Source: Paenibacillus prosopidis
GTDB lineage: Bacteria > Bacillota > Bacilli > Paenibacillales > Paenibacillaceae
Direction: 5' to 3'
Length of the DNA: 64,000 nucleotides
NCBI RefSeq assembly: GCF_003337375.1
Contig: NZ_QPJD01000002.1
Span: forward strand, 62,001-126,000
The notes below the pieces were generated by a model that did no database searches, was not told where the DNA came from, and was given only the letters and a program-made list of their open reading frames with translations. The stretch's first letter is position 1; every line of letters begins with the position of its first letter. A program made the position numbers and the translations under genes. Shown here one piece after another: positions 9,730 through 20,200 of the stretch.

Positions 9730-9741
9730 CATCCTATTCCT

Positions 9742-10900
<1,159 letters not shown>

Positions 10901-10985
10901 ATCTCCCCATTTTATGAGAAAACAAGGATTGGTCCACAAAAAAACGACAGCTGAATTCGTCGAATCAGCTTCTCTGTTAAATAAG

Positions 10986-11027
10986 AAGGATCGACCGGGA
11001 GAGCTTCCGCTTGCCCGATCGATCCTT
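10986..11027. terminator. Terminator between the gmd copy and the unknown gene at 11060
   Basis: AAGGATCGACCGGG and CCCGATCGATCCTT form a near-perfect stem. Eight T residues follow on the plus strand. On the minus strand it comes directly after the stop of the gene at 11060-11698, which it probably terminates. Confidence 0.75.
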
Positions 11028-11059
11028 ACTTTTTTTTGTGAGGGGACAAAACTTACAAG

Positions 11060-11698
11060 TTATGGTGTTATTGAAAAATCGGAGTAAATATCTGCGATAA
11101 AGGCGAGTCCGGCTGGATTGTTGCCGGCATCAGGTTGGATATAGTTGGCGACAGTAAAAGAAAAGATTAATCTTACACTTGTAGGAACAGAAATAAGTCC
11201 AAGAGAGACAGGAATGGTGTAATAACGGACTCTTTGCCAGCTGAAAGGCGGGGGCTCCATTGTAAAAACATTCATAGGTCCGTCAAGCAAATCCACATCC
11301 AGTCCGGTAGGTTGAGGCACCAAAAATACACCCACATCATTCACAACTTGAATTCTGGATAAATGGGCATTATCGGCAAAAACGGCTAATGAAATGAGAA
11401 AATTGTTAATGATGCCGACGGATAACGGAATGACAACTGATTGAGCAGCGAAACCGCGGCTTTCGCCGGAAAGAGGAGAAGCTTGACTCCAGATGATTTG
11501 TGGGTCTGGTGTACCGGCGAAAGCGGTATTATTATCATTCGTATACTTGACGATCTCAGGCCAAGGCCCGCTATTCCCGACATTGACGACATTCGGCGGA
11601 GTGCCTGCCAACAAGTTGCTCACTGCCGTTGCTCTGTCGATAGCGGTTACCGTAGTCGTTGTACTGCTTACGACTCGTTGAATTGAAACAATAGGCAT
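11060..11698 (-). CDS. Protein of unknown function, Thr/Val-rich, possible spore or surface structural protein
   Basis: I do not recognise this family. The 212-residue protein starts MPIVSIQRVVS, then has a Thr/Val-rich stretch. It is rich in beta-branched and small residues, has no cysteine, and has no obvious signal peptide or membrane helix. The ribosome binding site AAGGAG lies about 11 bases upstream of the ATG. A shortened paralog lies at 8182-8589. The gene stands alone between two terminators, next to a glycosyltransferase operon. That setting would fit a structural protein of the spore surface that is glycosylated by the neighbouring enzymes; this is inference only. Confidence 0.6.
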   Translation of the reverse strand: MPIVSIQRVVSSTTTTVTAIDRATAVSNLLAGTPPNVVNVGNSGPWPEIVKYTNDNNTAFAGTPDPQIIWSQASPLSGESRGFAAQSVVIPLSVGIINNFLISLAVFADNAHLSRIQVVNDVGVFLVPQPTGLDVDLLDGPMNVFTMEPPPFSWQRVRYYTIPVSLGLISVPTSVRLIFSFTVANYIQPDAGNNPAGLAFIADIYSDFSITP

Positions 11699-11843
11699 GT
11701 TCTAATTCACTCCTTTTATTTGATTTGTTGTCCTCTCACACTATACTATATTCTGGTAATTATAGAATTGAATAGTTATTCGAGCCGCTTACTTTGTGGA
11801 ATTTCTTGGAAACTGATAGGTTCTTTGAAACTATTAAGAAAAG

Positions 11844-11874
11844 AAAAAAGAAGCTCCCGAACAATCGAGAGTTC
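11844..11874 (-). terminator. Terminator of the 18864-11926 glycan operon
   Basis: On the minus strand TCTCGA-TTGT-TCGGGA, extended by a further GAA/TTC pairing, is followed by a run of six T residues. It lies 50 bases after the stop of the last gene of the operon. Confidence 0.6.
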
Positions 11875-11925
11875 CTGACACCTGTTTCTATAAAATCCCT
11901 TCAATGTTTTCCTCAAATTTCGAGT

Positions 11926-12807
11926 TCATACAGGGATGATGGATGTGGGAAGCCATTGTAGAGTAGCATAGTCGTAGTAATATGCTCCATTTTTGTAATG
12001 AGATAGATGCGGTTCATAAAAATGCGGGATATATTTTTTATTAGCGTGGGTAGTAAAATGAACAGAGTTCAACTTCATGAACTGGCCGTTGTCACTTCTT
12101 TTGCACTTTAATACGCCATTAATCAGGTATATTTTTTTCTTGTTATCAAGAGTTTCGAATCCGGGGGAGGAGAAATAGGGCAAGTAAAAATATATGCTTC
12201 TGTCAAATAAAGAATCTCCGAAAACCCCTTGAGTTGCATCGGTTCTATTCAAATATTTTTCATAATACAGCTTTTGAGTAACCATATCAGATATAGCCAA
12301 CATTCCATGAAAATGTCCCGTTTCTTTGGTGTAGTATTTAAGATATTCAAACAAAGAGTCCTCTTTGAAATGAATTAGAGTAACCATGCAAAGTTCTTCC
12401 AATTCTTGCAATGTGATAAAAGTCGTCCAGGTCCATTCTCCAGAAAATCTTTTATATTCTGTAAGGTTCAGGTCAACATATAACATGACGTCAGTATCAA
12501 GCACCCAACATTCGGTAATATGATGTGCCCTCATGTAATCCCTTAAGATAAACCACCGCTGGAAGCAAAAACGATTATAGAAATATTCGTTAGGGGTCAT
12601 GTGTTTATAAACCCTTTCGAATTCCGCTGCTCCTTGGTAGTAGTTATGAATCATCGCATGCTTGATGCCATCGGTAGCATATTTGCTGTTATTATGGTTT
12701 CCAATCAATATGACGTCAGATGCGGGACTCGCCATCTTGGCCTGCTTTAATACATGTTCTAAATAATAATCATCGCTCCAATGGAAAAATAAGATAGGGA
12801 TGGGCAC
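11926..12807 (-). CDS. GT-A type glycosyltransferase (DxD)
   Basis: This 293-residue protein has a single clear catalytic signature, WVLDTDVMLY, with Asp104 and Asp106 as the metal and nucleotide-sugar binding DxD of GT-A enzymes. It is a close paralog of the protein at 13614-14477 (shared SPASDVILIG, GAAEFERVYKH and YNRFCFQRWF), and the two flank a methyltransferase. The start is GTG, with GGAGGA seven bases upstream. A fragment of this gene is duplicated at 2862-2960. The donor and acceptor are unknown. It is the last gene of a seven-gene operon. Confidence 0.75.
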   Translation of the reverse strand: MPIPILFFHWSDDYYLEHVLKQAKMASPASDVILIGNHNNSKYATDGIKHAMIHNYYQGAAEFERVYKHMTPNEYFYNRFCFQRWFILRDYMRAHHITECWVLDTDVMLYVDLNLTEYKRFSGEWTWTTFITLQELEELCMVTLIHFKEDSLFEYLKYYTKETGHFHGMLAISDMVTQKLYYEKYLNRTDATQGVFGDSLFDRSIYFYLPYFSSPGFETLDNKKKIYLINGVLKCKRSDNGQFMKLNSVHFTTHANKKYIPHFYEPHLSHYKNGAYYYDYATLQWLPTSIIPV

Positions 12808-12859
12808 TACCGATTCCTCCAGTCATTTACCAATTCAAATCGGGGAATAACCCACTCCA

Positions 12860-13555
12860 TTATAGCCCTGATTGTTGGATAACATGTTTAATAAACGCAT
12901 CACGTTTCTCGTCTGTCAGTGATATGATCGCCAAGCCGTTGTTAGAATGGGCGCGGTGTAATGAAAGCGGGAATGTTGATTCCCTCAAAAAGTCCTCAAT
13001 AGCCGTCATTACTCCGTTCCTAGGGCCGTTTTCGTGAATGGCATGAAACGAAGTTGAGTTGAATCCGTGATCCACCAACTGACTAACTCCTTGAACGATC
13101 CCTTTTTGAGCATAAGGCTGTCTAAAATGTATTGGGATAATGGAAGGATTATGGTACAAATCACGCCGACCATATGGCCACTCCGTATCGTGCAAAAATA
13201 TAAGTGGAAATGCGCCTGTTCTTTGCGCGAATTTCTCCACCTCTTTCAATTCATGGTAAACGGTATACCAGTTATGGTCACCGTCAATCAAAATCGCATC
13301 ATACCATTGGAGCCTGGGCAATACGTCCAAACTATATTCCCGGAGCAAAATCATGTGTTGCCGCAGCGTTTCTCCCCATTGCGACTCATGGAATGCAGGG
13401 AATGGATCTATGACGATAACAACCGCATTATTTTGGTGTGCATAATGTAACAATTTAACTGTATTTTCTCCATAGAGCGCTCCGATCTCTACCAAAGTTT
13501 TCGGTTGCTCTTGCTGTAGAATCGGACCTACAATTTTTTCCCAAAATCTTTGCAT
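12860..13555 (-). CDS. SAM-dependent methyltransferase
   Basis: This is a class I methyltransferase of 231 residues. The glycine-rich SAM loop is VEIGALYGENTVKLL (22-36), the acidic residue after strand 2 is in VIDPFP (47-52), and [19 protein letters not shown] is the post-motif region. The substrate is probably a sugar or a glycan intermediate, judging from its place between two paralogous glycosyltransferases. It would draw SAM from the MetK encoded at 27705 and release S-adenosylhomocysteine for AhcY. A truncated copy lies at 9742-10184. Confidence 0.75.
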   Translation of the reverse strand: MQRFWEKIVGPILQQEQPKTLVEIGALYGENTVKLLHYAHQNNAVVIVIDPFPAFHESQWGETLRQHMILLREYSLDVLPRLQWYDAILIDGDHNWYTVYHELKEVEKFAQRTGAFPLIFLHDTEWPYGRRDLYHNPSIIPIHFRQPYAQKGIVQGVSQLVDHGFNSTSFHAIHENGPRNGVMTAIEDFLRESTFPLSLHRAHSNNGLAIISLTDEKRDAFIKHVIQQSGL

Positions 13556-13613
13556 TTGATTTCCTCCCCGATCATAACTCTAATCTACCAGAGACATGTA
13601 ACTCTTTATCTCT

Positions 13614-14477
13614 TTATAAGGATGTGGGAATCCATTGACAGGACGTATAATCGAAATAATATGAGCCATAATTGTAAGGGGACAGATTCGGACCGTAAAA
13701 ATGCGGAATATATTTTTTATTGACAGATTGAGTGAAATGTATCGTAATCGCTTTGATGAATTGGCCATTGTCGCTTCTTCTGCACATTAAATTACCGTTA
13801 ATCAGGTATATTTTTTTCTTGTTATCCAGTGTTTCGACCCCGGGGTGGGCTGAGAATAATTCGTTATCAAAGAAAGAATCCTCGAATACCCCGTACATTC
13901 GGTCTCTTAACAAATAGTTATCGTAATAAAGCGTTTGGGTGACCATATCGGATATGGCGTAGCCTTCATGTGTTCTGGAGTATGCGTCTTTTTGTTTAGT
14001 AAAGTATTTGAGGTATTCAAACAAATTGTCTTCTTGGAAGTGAATATGTGTGACCGTGCAGAGTTCTTCCAATTCTTTCAATGTTATATAGGTCGTCCAG
14101 GTCCATTCTCCGGAAAAACATTTATATTTAGGATTACTAAGATCGGTATATAACATGATATCTGTATCAAGTACCCAACATTCTGTAAAATGATGTGTCT
14201 TCATAAAATCCCTTAAAACAAACCAACGCTGAAAACAAAAACGGTTATAAACATATTCGTTAGGGGTTAAATGTTTATAGACTCGCTCGAATTCGGCCGC
14301 TCCATGATAGTAGTTATGCATCTGCACATGATGGATGCCATCGCCGCAATATTTATTGTTAATATCAGTTCCAATTAAAATGACATCGGATGCCGGACTC
14401 GAGATTTTGGCTTGCCGCAACGTATAAGCTAAGTAATCGTTATCGGTCCAATGTAAAAACATGATAGGGATTGACAA
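13614..14477 (-). CDS. GT-A type glycosyltransferase (DxD), paralog of 11926-12807
   Basis: The protein resembles its neighbour along its length and keeps the DxD in CWVLDTDIMLY. I prefer the TTG at 14477 as start, because GGAGG lies eight bases upstream and the protein then begins LSIPIMFLHW, matching MPIPILFFHW of the paralog. The in-frame ATG at 14492 overlaps that ribosome binding site. The protein lacks about 10 residues near residue 200 relative to its paralog. The pair with the methyltransferase between them looks like a tandem duplication. Confidence 0.75.
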   Translation of the reverse strand: MSIPIMFLHWTDNDYLAYTLRQAKISSPASDVILIGTDINNKYCGDGIHHVQMHNYYHGAAEFERVYKHLTPNEYVYNRFCFQRWFVLRDFMKTHHFTECWVLDTDIMLYTDLSNPKYKCFSGEWTWTTYITLKELEELCTVTHIHFQEDNLFEYLKYFTKQKDAYSRTHEGYAISDMVTQTLYYDNYLLRDRMYGVFEDSFFDNELFSAHPGVETLDNKKKIYLINGNLMCRRSDNGQFIKAITIHFTQSVNKKYIPHFYGPNLSPYNYGSYYFDYTSCQWIPTSL

Positions 14478-14536
14478 GATTTGATCCTCCATTCTTAGAC
14501 TAGTAATCGGATCCAGTTAGCGATCCCGTTAGAGGT

Positions 14537-15109
14537 TTATCTGTGAATGCGTATAATGTCGTGCTCCAGGTGGAATTGCAACGATGCGTCATAGCTTCTT
14601 ACAAGAGCTCTCAGCTCATCCAGTGTCGGATAATCATTCTGGCCGGTAAACATGCGCGCATCATCGATCAGAATGACATGCTCCTTAACGGGATGCTGGA
14701 AAATGTGGTGCAGCTCCTGCCGGATCGGAGTCTCCAATGCTCCCCTCGCTGTCTTCACATACCCTCCCGACCAGTGTCCGTCAAGCCAAAACAAACAGGG
14801 GTGCTTGATGTTGGCCAATATGCCCGGAAGCACCTCACCGCTATCGCCAAATACAATGGAAATGTGAGGCTCCGTAGAAAACTTCTTCCTGACGAGTTCA
14901 TACAGAGAAGGTTCCAATTCCACAGAAATAATGCTTTGAAATGAATCCTTAACCGCGCTAATCATATCCCCCAGGAAAGTTCCTGTCTCAATGAGTGTTG
15001 GTAGAGAGTATTGCTTACCGTATGATCTTACCGTGAATTGTTTTACAACATCCGGAGGAGGGACCGGTTTCCCCTGCATCTCCCACTTGATCCATTCCAG
15101 TTCACTCAT
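14537..15109 (-). CDS. Probable SAM-dependent methyltransferase
   Basis: The 190-residue protein has a class I methyltransferase outline. LIETGTFLGDM (residues 37-47) matches the SAM loop, IISVELEPSLYE supplies the acidic residue after strand 2, and FGDSGEVL and CLFWLDGHWSGG follow. HVILIDDARMF is a late strand that may hold a catalytic or metal site. The assignment to sugar methylation is inferred from its place between fcl and two glycosyltransferases. The start has a GGGGGAA site six bases upstream. Confidence 0.65.
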   Translation of the reverse strand: MSELEWIKWEMQGKPVPPPDVVKQFTVRSYGKQYSLPTLIETGTFLGDMISAVKDSFQSIISVELEPSLYELVRKKFSTEPHISIVFGDSGEVLPGILANIKHPCLFWLDGHWSGGYVKTARGALETPIRQELHHIFQHPVKEHVILIDDARMFTGQNDYPTLDELRALVRSYDASLQFHLEHDIIRIHR

Positions 15110-15145
15110 TTCTTTCCCCCCTCTTCTTTCATCTCTTTCACACGA

Positions 15146-16084
15146 TTATTTATTTTTCTCCTTTAAATACCACTCAATCGTTCTTTTAATGCCCGTCTCC
15201 AGATCGGTGCTTGCTTCAAAGCCAAATCTTTCTTTGGCTCTGGACGTGTCCAATTTTCGCCGAGGTTGGCCGTCGGGTTTGCTTTGGTCCCATACGATTT
15301 CGCCTTCGTAACCCGTCAGCTTCTTGATCATTTCAGCCAAATCTCTGATCGTATATTCCTGGCCTGACCCAATGTTCACCGGCTCGGAACTATCATACTG
15401 TTCCGTCGCTTTGACGATCGCCTCTGCGGCGTCTTCGGCATAAATAAACTCCCTTGTTACATTGCCGCTTCCCCAAAGTGTGATATTCGGACTGCCCTGC
15501 TCCTTCGCTTCAAGACACTTTCGTATGATGGCCGGAATGACGTGAGACGTCTCCAGATCGAAATTGTCCCATGGACCATACAAGTTGACAGGAAGCAAAA
15601 AGATTGAATTAAAGTCATATTGCTCACGATAAGCCTGGGATTGAACGAGCATCATCTTTTTGGCTAAACCGTAAGGGGCATTGGTTTCCTCCGGATAGCC
15701 CTCCCAAATATCGCTCTCTTTGAAAGGTACAGGGGTGAATTTTGGGTAAGAGCAAATGGTGCCGATCGCTACAAATTTCTCTACCCCGAAGCATCTGGAA
15801 TGCTCCATCAGCTGAGCTCCCATGATCAAGTTGTCATAAAAAAATTTTCCCGGATTTTTCTGGTTAGCTCCGATTCCTCCTACGACGGCAGCCAAATGGA
15901 TGATAATATCGGGACGAAAAGTCTCCAGCACCCGTAAGATATCTTGTTCCTTTCTAAGATCGAAAGCTGCGCTTCTCGGTACAAATAATTGACTTACACC
16001 TGTTGATTGAAGCCTGTTCACCACATGGCGGCCCAAAAATCCCGAGCCGCCCGTTACAACAATCCGCTTATTTGATAATTCCAT
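15146..16084 (-). CDS. fcl: GDP-L-fucose synthase-like epimerase/reductase
   Basis: This 312-residue short-chain dehydrogenase matches GDP-fucose synthase, which epimerises and reduces the Gmd product to GDP-L-fucose. It has GGSGFLG (12-18), [10 protein letters not shown] with Cys111 in the place of the catalytic Cys, and PYGLAKK with Tyr138 and Lys142. VYPQ-type variants are common, but the [10 protein letters not shown] and [12 protein letters not shown] motifs are typical. I took the ATG at 16084; an in-frame TTG at 16108 would add eight residues that the family lacks. With rmd also present, the strain can probably make two GDP-deoxyhexoses. Confidence 0.85.
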   Translation of the reverse strand: MELSNKRIVVTGGSGFLGRHVVNRLQSTGVSQLFVPRSAAFDLRKEQDILRVLETFRPDIIIHLAAVVGGIGANQKNPGKFFYDNLIMGAQLMEHSRCFGVEKFVAIGTICSYPKFTPVPFKESDIWEGYPEETNAPYGLAKKMMLVQSQAYREQYDFNSIFLLPVNLYGPWDNFDLETSHVIPAIIRKCLEAKEQGSPNITLWGSGNVTREFIYAEDAAEAIVKATEQYDSSEPVNIGSGQEYTIRDLAEMIKKLTGYEGEIVWDQSKPDGQPRRKLDTSRAKERFGFEASTDLETGIKRTIEWYLKEKNK

Positions 16085-16117
16085 ATTCCCGTTTGTCAGT
16101 CCTTTCAATCGATGGAT

Positions 16118-17368
16118 TCACCGCCTAACTCCGTATTGCCGGAACCAATTTCCGACCTCCATCGGATTCGTCATTAAAATCTGGTATAATTTTTGCTCGG
16201 CGGCGGAATAAGCAACTACGTCATGAATGACACTGCTTAAAACGCGCCTGTCGGCATTTATTTTTGCTTTCCTCGGGACCAGCCTGGTTGACGATACGAG
16301 CTCGATAATGTTGTTACTTCTGTGCGTTTTAAAGGGGAGATCAATGACGAATGGGCCCTTCTTGAAAGATAGCCTCTTTACTTTTCTCCCATTGATGTAT
16401 ACCGTGATACGAAGTCGTTTAGATAGTTTTTTCATTAGATTCGGTATCATATGGCTTCCCTGAATCCGAACTCTCATGTTTGGATTTCCCTCGGAAGAAA
16501 CCACATTGATTCGAAATCGGGGAGGTACCCAATGATCATAATACCTGTTCATTTCCGTAATTGTAGGCAGAGGACCTAAAATGTTATGGGCCTTAATTTG
16601 TTCGAACAACCATTTCATTGATTGCGGTCCATTCACCCGCAGGAATTCTCTTACCCAGCTTCCAGACACGGCGCCGTAATGCTTTAAGCTCGTAAGGACG
16701 ATTTCGGGCAGCCCAATATCGCCCCAATGAGCGATGGTTTTGCATTCATCATGCAGGCGAGAAGTCGCAAGCACGTCATCAATATAGCCAAGTGGATGGT
16801 TTTTGGAGACTCGGATCCACAGATCATAGTCCATGCAAAATTTCAGGCTTTCGTCGACACCGTTCATGCTCCGAAAGACGTCCGCCCTGATAAACGCGGC
16901 AGGCTGGCATATGAAGCACGTCTCAAATAATCGCTCTTTTTTATACGGTTCAACAGCATATGGCCGAAGTACAACGTTATTTTCATCCGTATAATATGCT
17001 TTGCCGTAAACCATGCCAAACTGAGGATTGGCACGAAACATTTCTACCGCTTTACGGATCGCTCCGGGTAAATACGTGTCATCCGAATTAAGCCAGCCGA
17101 TAATCTGTCCGTTAGCCATATGAAGTCCTTTATTCAACGCATGGGACTGGCCGTTATCGGGCTCCGAAATATAACGAAAACGATCTCCCAAATGCCCATA
17201 GCTCTGTAAAATCTCCAATGTGCCGTCTGACGATCCGCCATCAACCACGATATATTCTATATTGGGATAATCCTGTGACAGGACGCTTTCGATGGTTTGC
17301 CTGATATATCTAGCCTGATTAAATGAAGGAGTGATTACGCTGACTAATGGAAACTCTTCAGGACCCAT
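16118..17368 (-). CDS. Family 2 glycosyltransferase
   Basis: The first 230 residues are a GT2 catalytic domain. SVITPSFNQARYI is the first nucleotide-binding strand, VDGGSSDGT is the second, and GWLNSDDTYLPGA is the DxD-equivalent metal site. The remaining 180 residues have no recognisable domain; they contain NVVSSEGNPNMRVRIQG and a beta-rich stretch, and may bind the glycan. The protein is inverting by family rule. The gap to fcl is 33 bases, so they share a transcript. Confidence 0.8.
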   Translation of the reverse strand: MGPEEFPLVSVITPSFNQARYIRQTIESVLSQDYPNIEYIVVDGGSSDGTLEILQSYGHLGDRFRYISEPDNGQSHALNKGLHMANGQIIGWLNSDDTYLPGAIRKAVEMFRANPQFGMVYGKAYYTDENNVVLRPYAVEPYKKERLFETCFICQPAAFIRADVFRSMNGVDESLKFCMDYDLWIRVSKNHPLGYIDDVLATSRLHDECKTIAHWGDIGLPEIVLTSLKHYGAVSGSWVREFLRVNGPQSMKWLFEQIKAHNILGPLPTITEMNRYYDHWVPPRFRINVVSSEGNPNMRVRIQGSHMIPNLMKKLSKRLRITVYINGRKVKRLSFKKGPFVIDLPFKTHRSNNIIELVSSTRLVPRKAKINADRRVLSSVIHDVVAYSAAEQKLYQILMTNPMEVGNWFRQYGVRR

Positions 17369-17490
17369 TGTGATATCCTCCCGGAATAGATTTAGATCTG
17401 TGCTAGAATAGAAGCAGATCTTAACTTACTATATGTTTTGAATGGAGACGTAGATATAAACATATTCATCAACTTGAAGAAATTGGACAT

Positions 17491-18864
17491 TCATCCTTGG
17501 GCAATTCGGACCGGTTGATTCGTGATGTCCTGGATCAACATAGCTGTTGCAAAGTCCGGACTTAAGTATTGCGTGGCATACTGAATCTGTCTGTTTCTAA
17601 TCTCTGACCATCTGGAGCCGTTCTGATACAAATCAATAATTTCCGCCGCATATTGCTCAGGTGAGTCCGTGATAATGACAATTTCTCCAGCATTCATAAT
17701 GCCTTCCGCACCTATGGAAGTAGTAATAACCGGGACTCCATGGGCAGTCGCTTCGATGATCTTTCCCTTGACCCCCGCTCCGAATCGAATGGGAGCGACA
17801 ACAATTCTGGAGGAACTGTAATAACTGAGCAGCTCGTCATCGGATATAAATCCGGTCACGTTAAGATCTTCGCTTTTCAAATTCAGAATTCCCTGCGGTG
17901 GGTTTGATCCGATAATATGGAACTTCACATCGGGCAGGGATTTCTTAACAATCGGGAATATACTGTGTACAAACCATAGCACTCCGTCCAAATTCGGCAG
18001 ATGGGAAAAACCACCGACAAAGGTAATATCTCTTCTGTCATCAAAGCCCATATTACCTCCCAATGGGAATGGTTGGTCGTAAAAATATGTCGGAATCACG
18101 ACCACCCGTTTGTCCGGCATTTCAGCAGCAAGAATCGATCTCTCATATTCACTGACCGTATAGATGACATCACTTTTTGCGAAAATCTTAAATTCCTGAG
18201 CTTTGATTTGCTCCGCAAAGGCAAGAGTTTCCGGGTTCCGGTCAATTTCGTATTTTCTAAGCTCTCTAAGGTAATGGAAATCGACGCCGTTATAAATGAC
18301 CTTTGCTTTCGTAAATTTACGCACCGCCTCCATGTAACGTCCCGCAATATACGGTCTAAGCAAATAGACATAGTCGATATTTCTGCCATTTTTCCTGAGC
18401 CAGGAAAGAACCTGATCATGATTATATTTCTTGCTCAGCACCACGATTCCGAGCTGTTCCAAGTCAGAAGTATACGGTTGGGGACTACTATAATTCGCGC
18501 CTATAAATTTAACTCGCAGCCCCATTCTTACAAATAGTTTCAAATACTGGTATATATTTCTCGATCCGGTATCCTGATCGTAAAGAGGTACGGAGTGATC
18601 TATTACCAGAATTGTGCGGTTCCTTATCCTTAGGAGTACCCTGCTCTTTTTGTGTTTATTTCTCCGGCCACGGGTCAAGCGTTTGCGTGCCAAAGAATTT
18701 CTTTTTAGTCTCAATTTCCTTTTTTTTCGTGAACGTATCAGATTGAATTTCTTAGGGCGAGATTTCCTTTTCCTTTTAGTTAACGTTTTTATTCTTGAGA
18801 CCTTTCTTTTGGACACCAAAGACCTGGTAAGGTTCATCCGAACTTTATCTTTCTTTTGATTCAA
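17491..18864 (-). CDS. GT4-type glycosyltransferase with a very basic N-terminal extension
   Basis: Residues 80-457 form a GT-B glycosyltransferase. KGKIIEATAHGVPVITT is the donor loop with its acidic residue, and FGAGVKGK precedes it. Residues 1-75 are a separate basic segment in which roughly half of the residues are Lys or Arg. It recalls the basic part of the small proteins at 20766, 24704 and 31499. The start is TTG, with a GAGGGGGG site a few bases upstream; an in-frame ATG nine codons later lacks one. It is the first gene of the seven-gene operon, behind a sigma-K-like promoter. Confidence 0.8.
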   Translation of the reverse strand: MNQKKDKVRMNLTRSLVSKRKVSRIKTLTKRKRKSRPKKFNLIRSRKKRKLRLKRNSLARKRLTRGRRNKHKKSRVLLRIRNRTILVIDHSVPLYDQDTGSRNIYQYLKLFVRMGLRVKFIGANYSSPQPYTSDLEQLGIVVLSKKYNHDQVLSWLRKNGRNIDYVYLLRPYIAGRYMEAVRKFTKAKVIYNGVDFHYLRELRKYEIDRNPETLAFAEQIKAQEFKIFAKSDVIYTVSEYERSILAAEMPDKRVVVIPTYFYDQPFPLGGNMGFDDRRDITFVGGFSHLPNLDGVLWFVHSIFPIVKKSLPDVKFHIIGSNPPQGILNLKSEDLNVTGFISDDELLSYYSSSRIVVAPIRFGAGVKGKIIEATAHGVPVITTSIGAEGIMNAGEIVIITDSPEQYAAEIIDLYQNGSRWSEIRNRQIQYATQYLSPDFATAMLIQDITNQPVRIAQG

Positions 18865-18927
18865 TAGACGCCCCCCTCTAATACTGATTTATAATTTTGC
18901 GAATTAGGATAGGTGAACTGATAACTT

Positions 18928-18955
18928 AATCTTATGCATTCGCGGAGTAGAGGTT
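18928..18955 (-). promoter_or_regulatory. sigma-K-like promoter for the seven-gene glycan operon
   Basis: On the minus strand AACC, 16 bases and then GCATAAGATT fit the sigma-K pattern, and the predicted start lies about 55 bases before the TTG at 18864. The block resembles 7496-7525, upstream of rmd, including a GGTTTGTTCATTAACC repeat at its -35 end. Confidence 0.45.
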
Positions 18956-19087
18956 TGTTCATTAACCTATAATTCGGAGAATAGGCATGATTATTCGCTT
19001 TAAGGCTTGTATCATAGAGTGACATGCCGTTACTCATCTGTATCTGAATCCGTATCATATATTAAATTTATTCGAAGGGGCTGACAC

Positions 19088-19771
19088 ATGCTTAATAATG
19101 AAATGTACAGAAGGCTTATGGAACCTGAGGTATTTCATCAAACTCGTATGGCTATCTTACGAAACTATGGTATTACTGTTTTTATAGACGGTGGAGCAAA
19201 TAAGGGACAATTTGCACAAAATATAAGACTTTCCGGATACAATGGAAGAATCATCTCGTTTGAGCCTGCCTCTGCCGAATTTGTCCAATTGGCTCAGTTG
19301 GCTGCTCCGGATCCGCTTTGGGATTGCCATAAGATTGCTCTTGGAGCCGCGGAGGGGTACGTCAATATCAACCTTGCCGGGAATTCCTACAGCAGTTCAC
19401 TCCTCCCTATGCTTGACCAACATTTAATTAGTGCGCCAGATTCGAAATATATAGGAGTGGAAACGGTAAGAATTGGATGTCTGGATAACGATTGCTCCGA
19501 ACTTCTGCCAGAAACTGACCGGGTTTATCTGAAATTGGATCTTCAGGGGTATGAAATGGAAGCACTTAAGGGAGCGAACAACATTCTGAAAATGACATCG
19601 GCGATTGAAATGGAACTGGCTCTTGTACCACTGTACTCCGGTCAAACTCTTTTCACTGAAATGATTAATTTTTTGGCGCAATTCGGGTTTCAATTGCATT
19701 ATTGTGAAATCAATTTCACCGATTCCGTGACAGGAAAAATACTTGAGTTAAACGGGATCTTTTTACAATAA
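19088..19771 (+). CDS. FkbM-family methyltransferase
   Basis: This 227-residue protein has the FkbM layout of SAM-dependent O-methyltransferases, which are common in polysaccharide loci. VFIDGGANKGQFA (31-43) is the SAM loop, IISFEPASAEF has the acidic residue, and VYLKLDLQGYEMEALKGA (from about 155) is the family signature. It is transcribed divergently from the seven-gene operon. A GAAGGGG ribosome binding site lies six bases upstream. A CATATATTA sequence at 19056 looks like a sigma-K -10 element, but no matching -35 is present. Confidence 0.85.
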   Translation: MLNNEMYRRLMEPEVFHQTRMAILRNYGITVFIDGGANKGQFAQNIRLSGYNGRIISFEPASAEFVQLAQLAAPDPLWDCHKIALGAAEGYVNINLAGNSYSSSLLPMLDQHLISAPDSKYIGVETVRIGCLDNDCSELLPETDRVYLKLDLQGYEMEALKGANNILKMTSAIEMELALVPLYSGQTLFTEMINFLAQFGFQLHYCEINFTDSVTGKILELNGIFLQ

Positions 19772-20200
19772 TTTGACAGAATGCAGTTAATGCAGTTAAT
19801 GAAGCACAAAACCAAAGGCATATCTTCGATCTGTTCATGAACGCAAATATGCCTCTGATATATAAAGCTTAGCAGCACCTGACACCTTCCAATGTGATAG
19901 CCGCTTTACCAGCCTGATCGGTAGCTTTCCGCTCACCCTTTGCTCCATGGGGATTGTCCAGAATTCGCTAATTACCAGTAAGCCCGTATCCTTTTTGTTT
20001 TACCCCGTTTTACCCCACACAGGATGGGGATACCGGGAATGGATTAAATTAATTAATCTTGCCGTTTTGTTACATCGCCAGAATGGGACAACCCATTACT
20101 GTTACTTTGTCATGCGCATTATTCACAACTGAATAACAGGATGCGTTCGGATGCGGGAGACCGCATTGTTGGCGGACGCTTCTTTACAACTCAGGCCTGC
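19772..20200. other. Intergenic stretch without a recognisable gene
   Basis: I see no gene here. There is a short direct repeat of TGCAGTTAA just after the FkbM gene, and an inverted repeat AGGCATAT/ATATGCCT at 19816-19854 that lacks a T run. Confidence 0.4.

Noticed and set aside
18001..18537. A 178-residue plus-strand frame inside the GT4 gene
   Set aside because: It is antisense to a glycosyltransferase with clear motifs and has no ribosome binding site.
19056..19064. Sigma-K -10 element before the FkbM gene
   Set aside because: CATATATTA fits, but no AC-type -35 lies at 15-17 bases.
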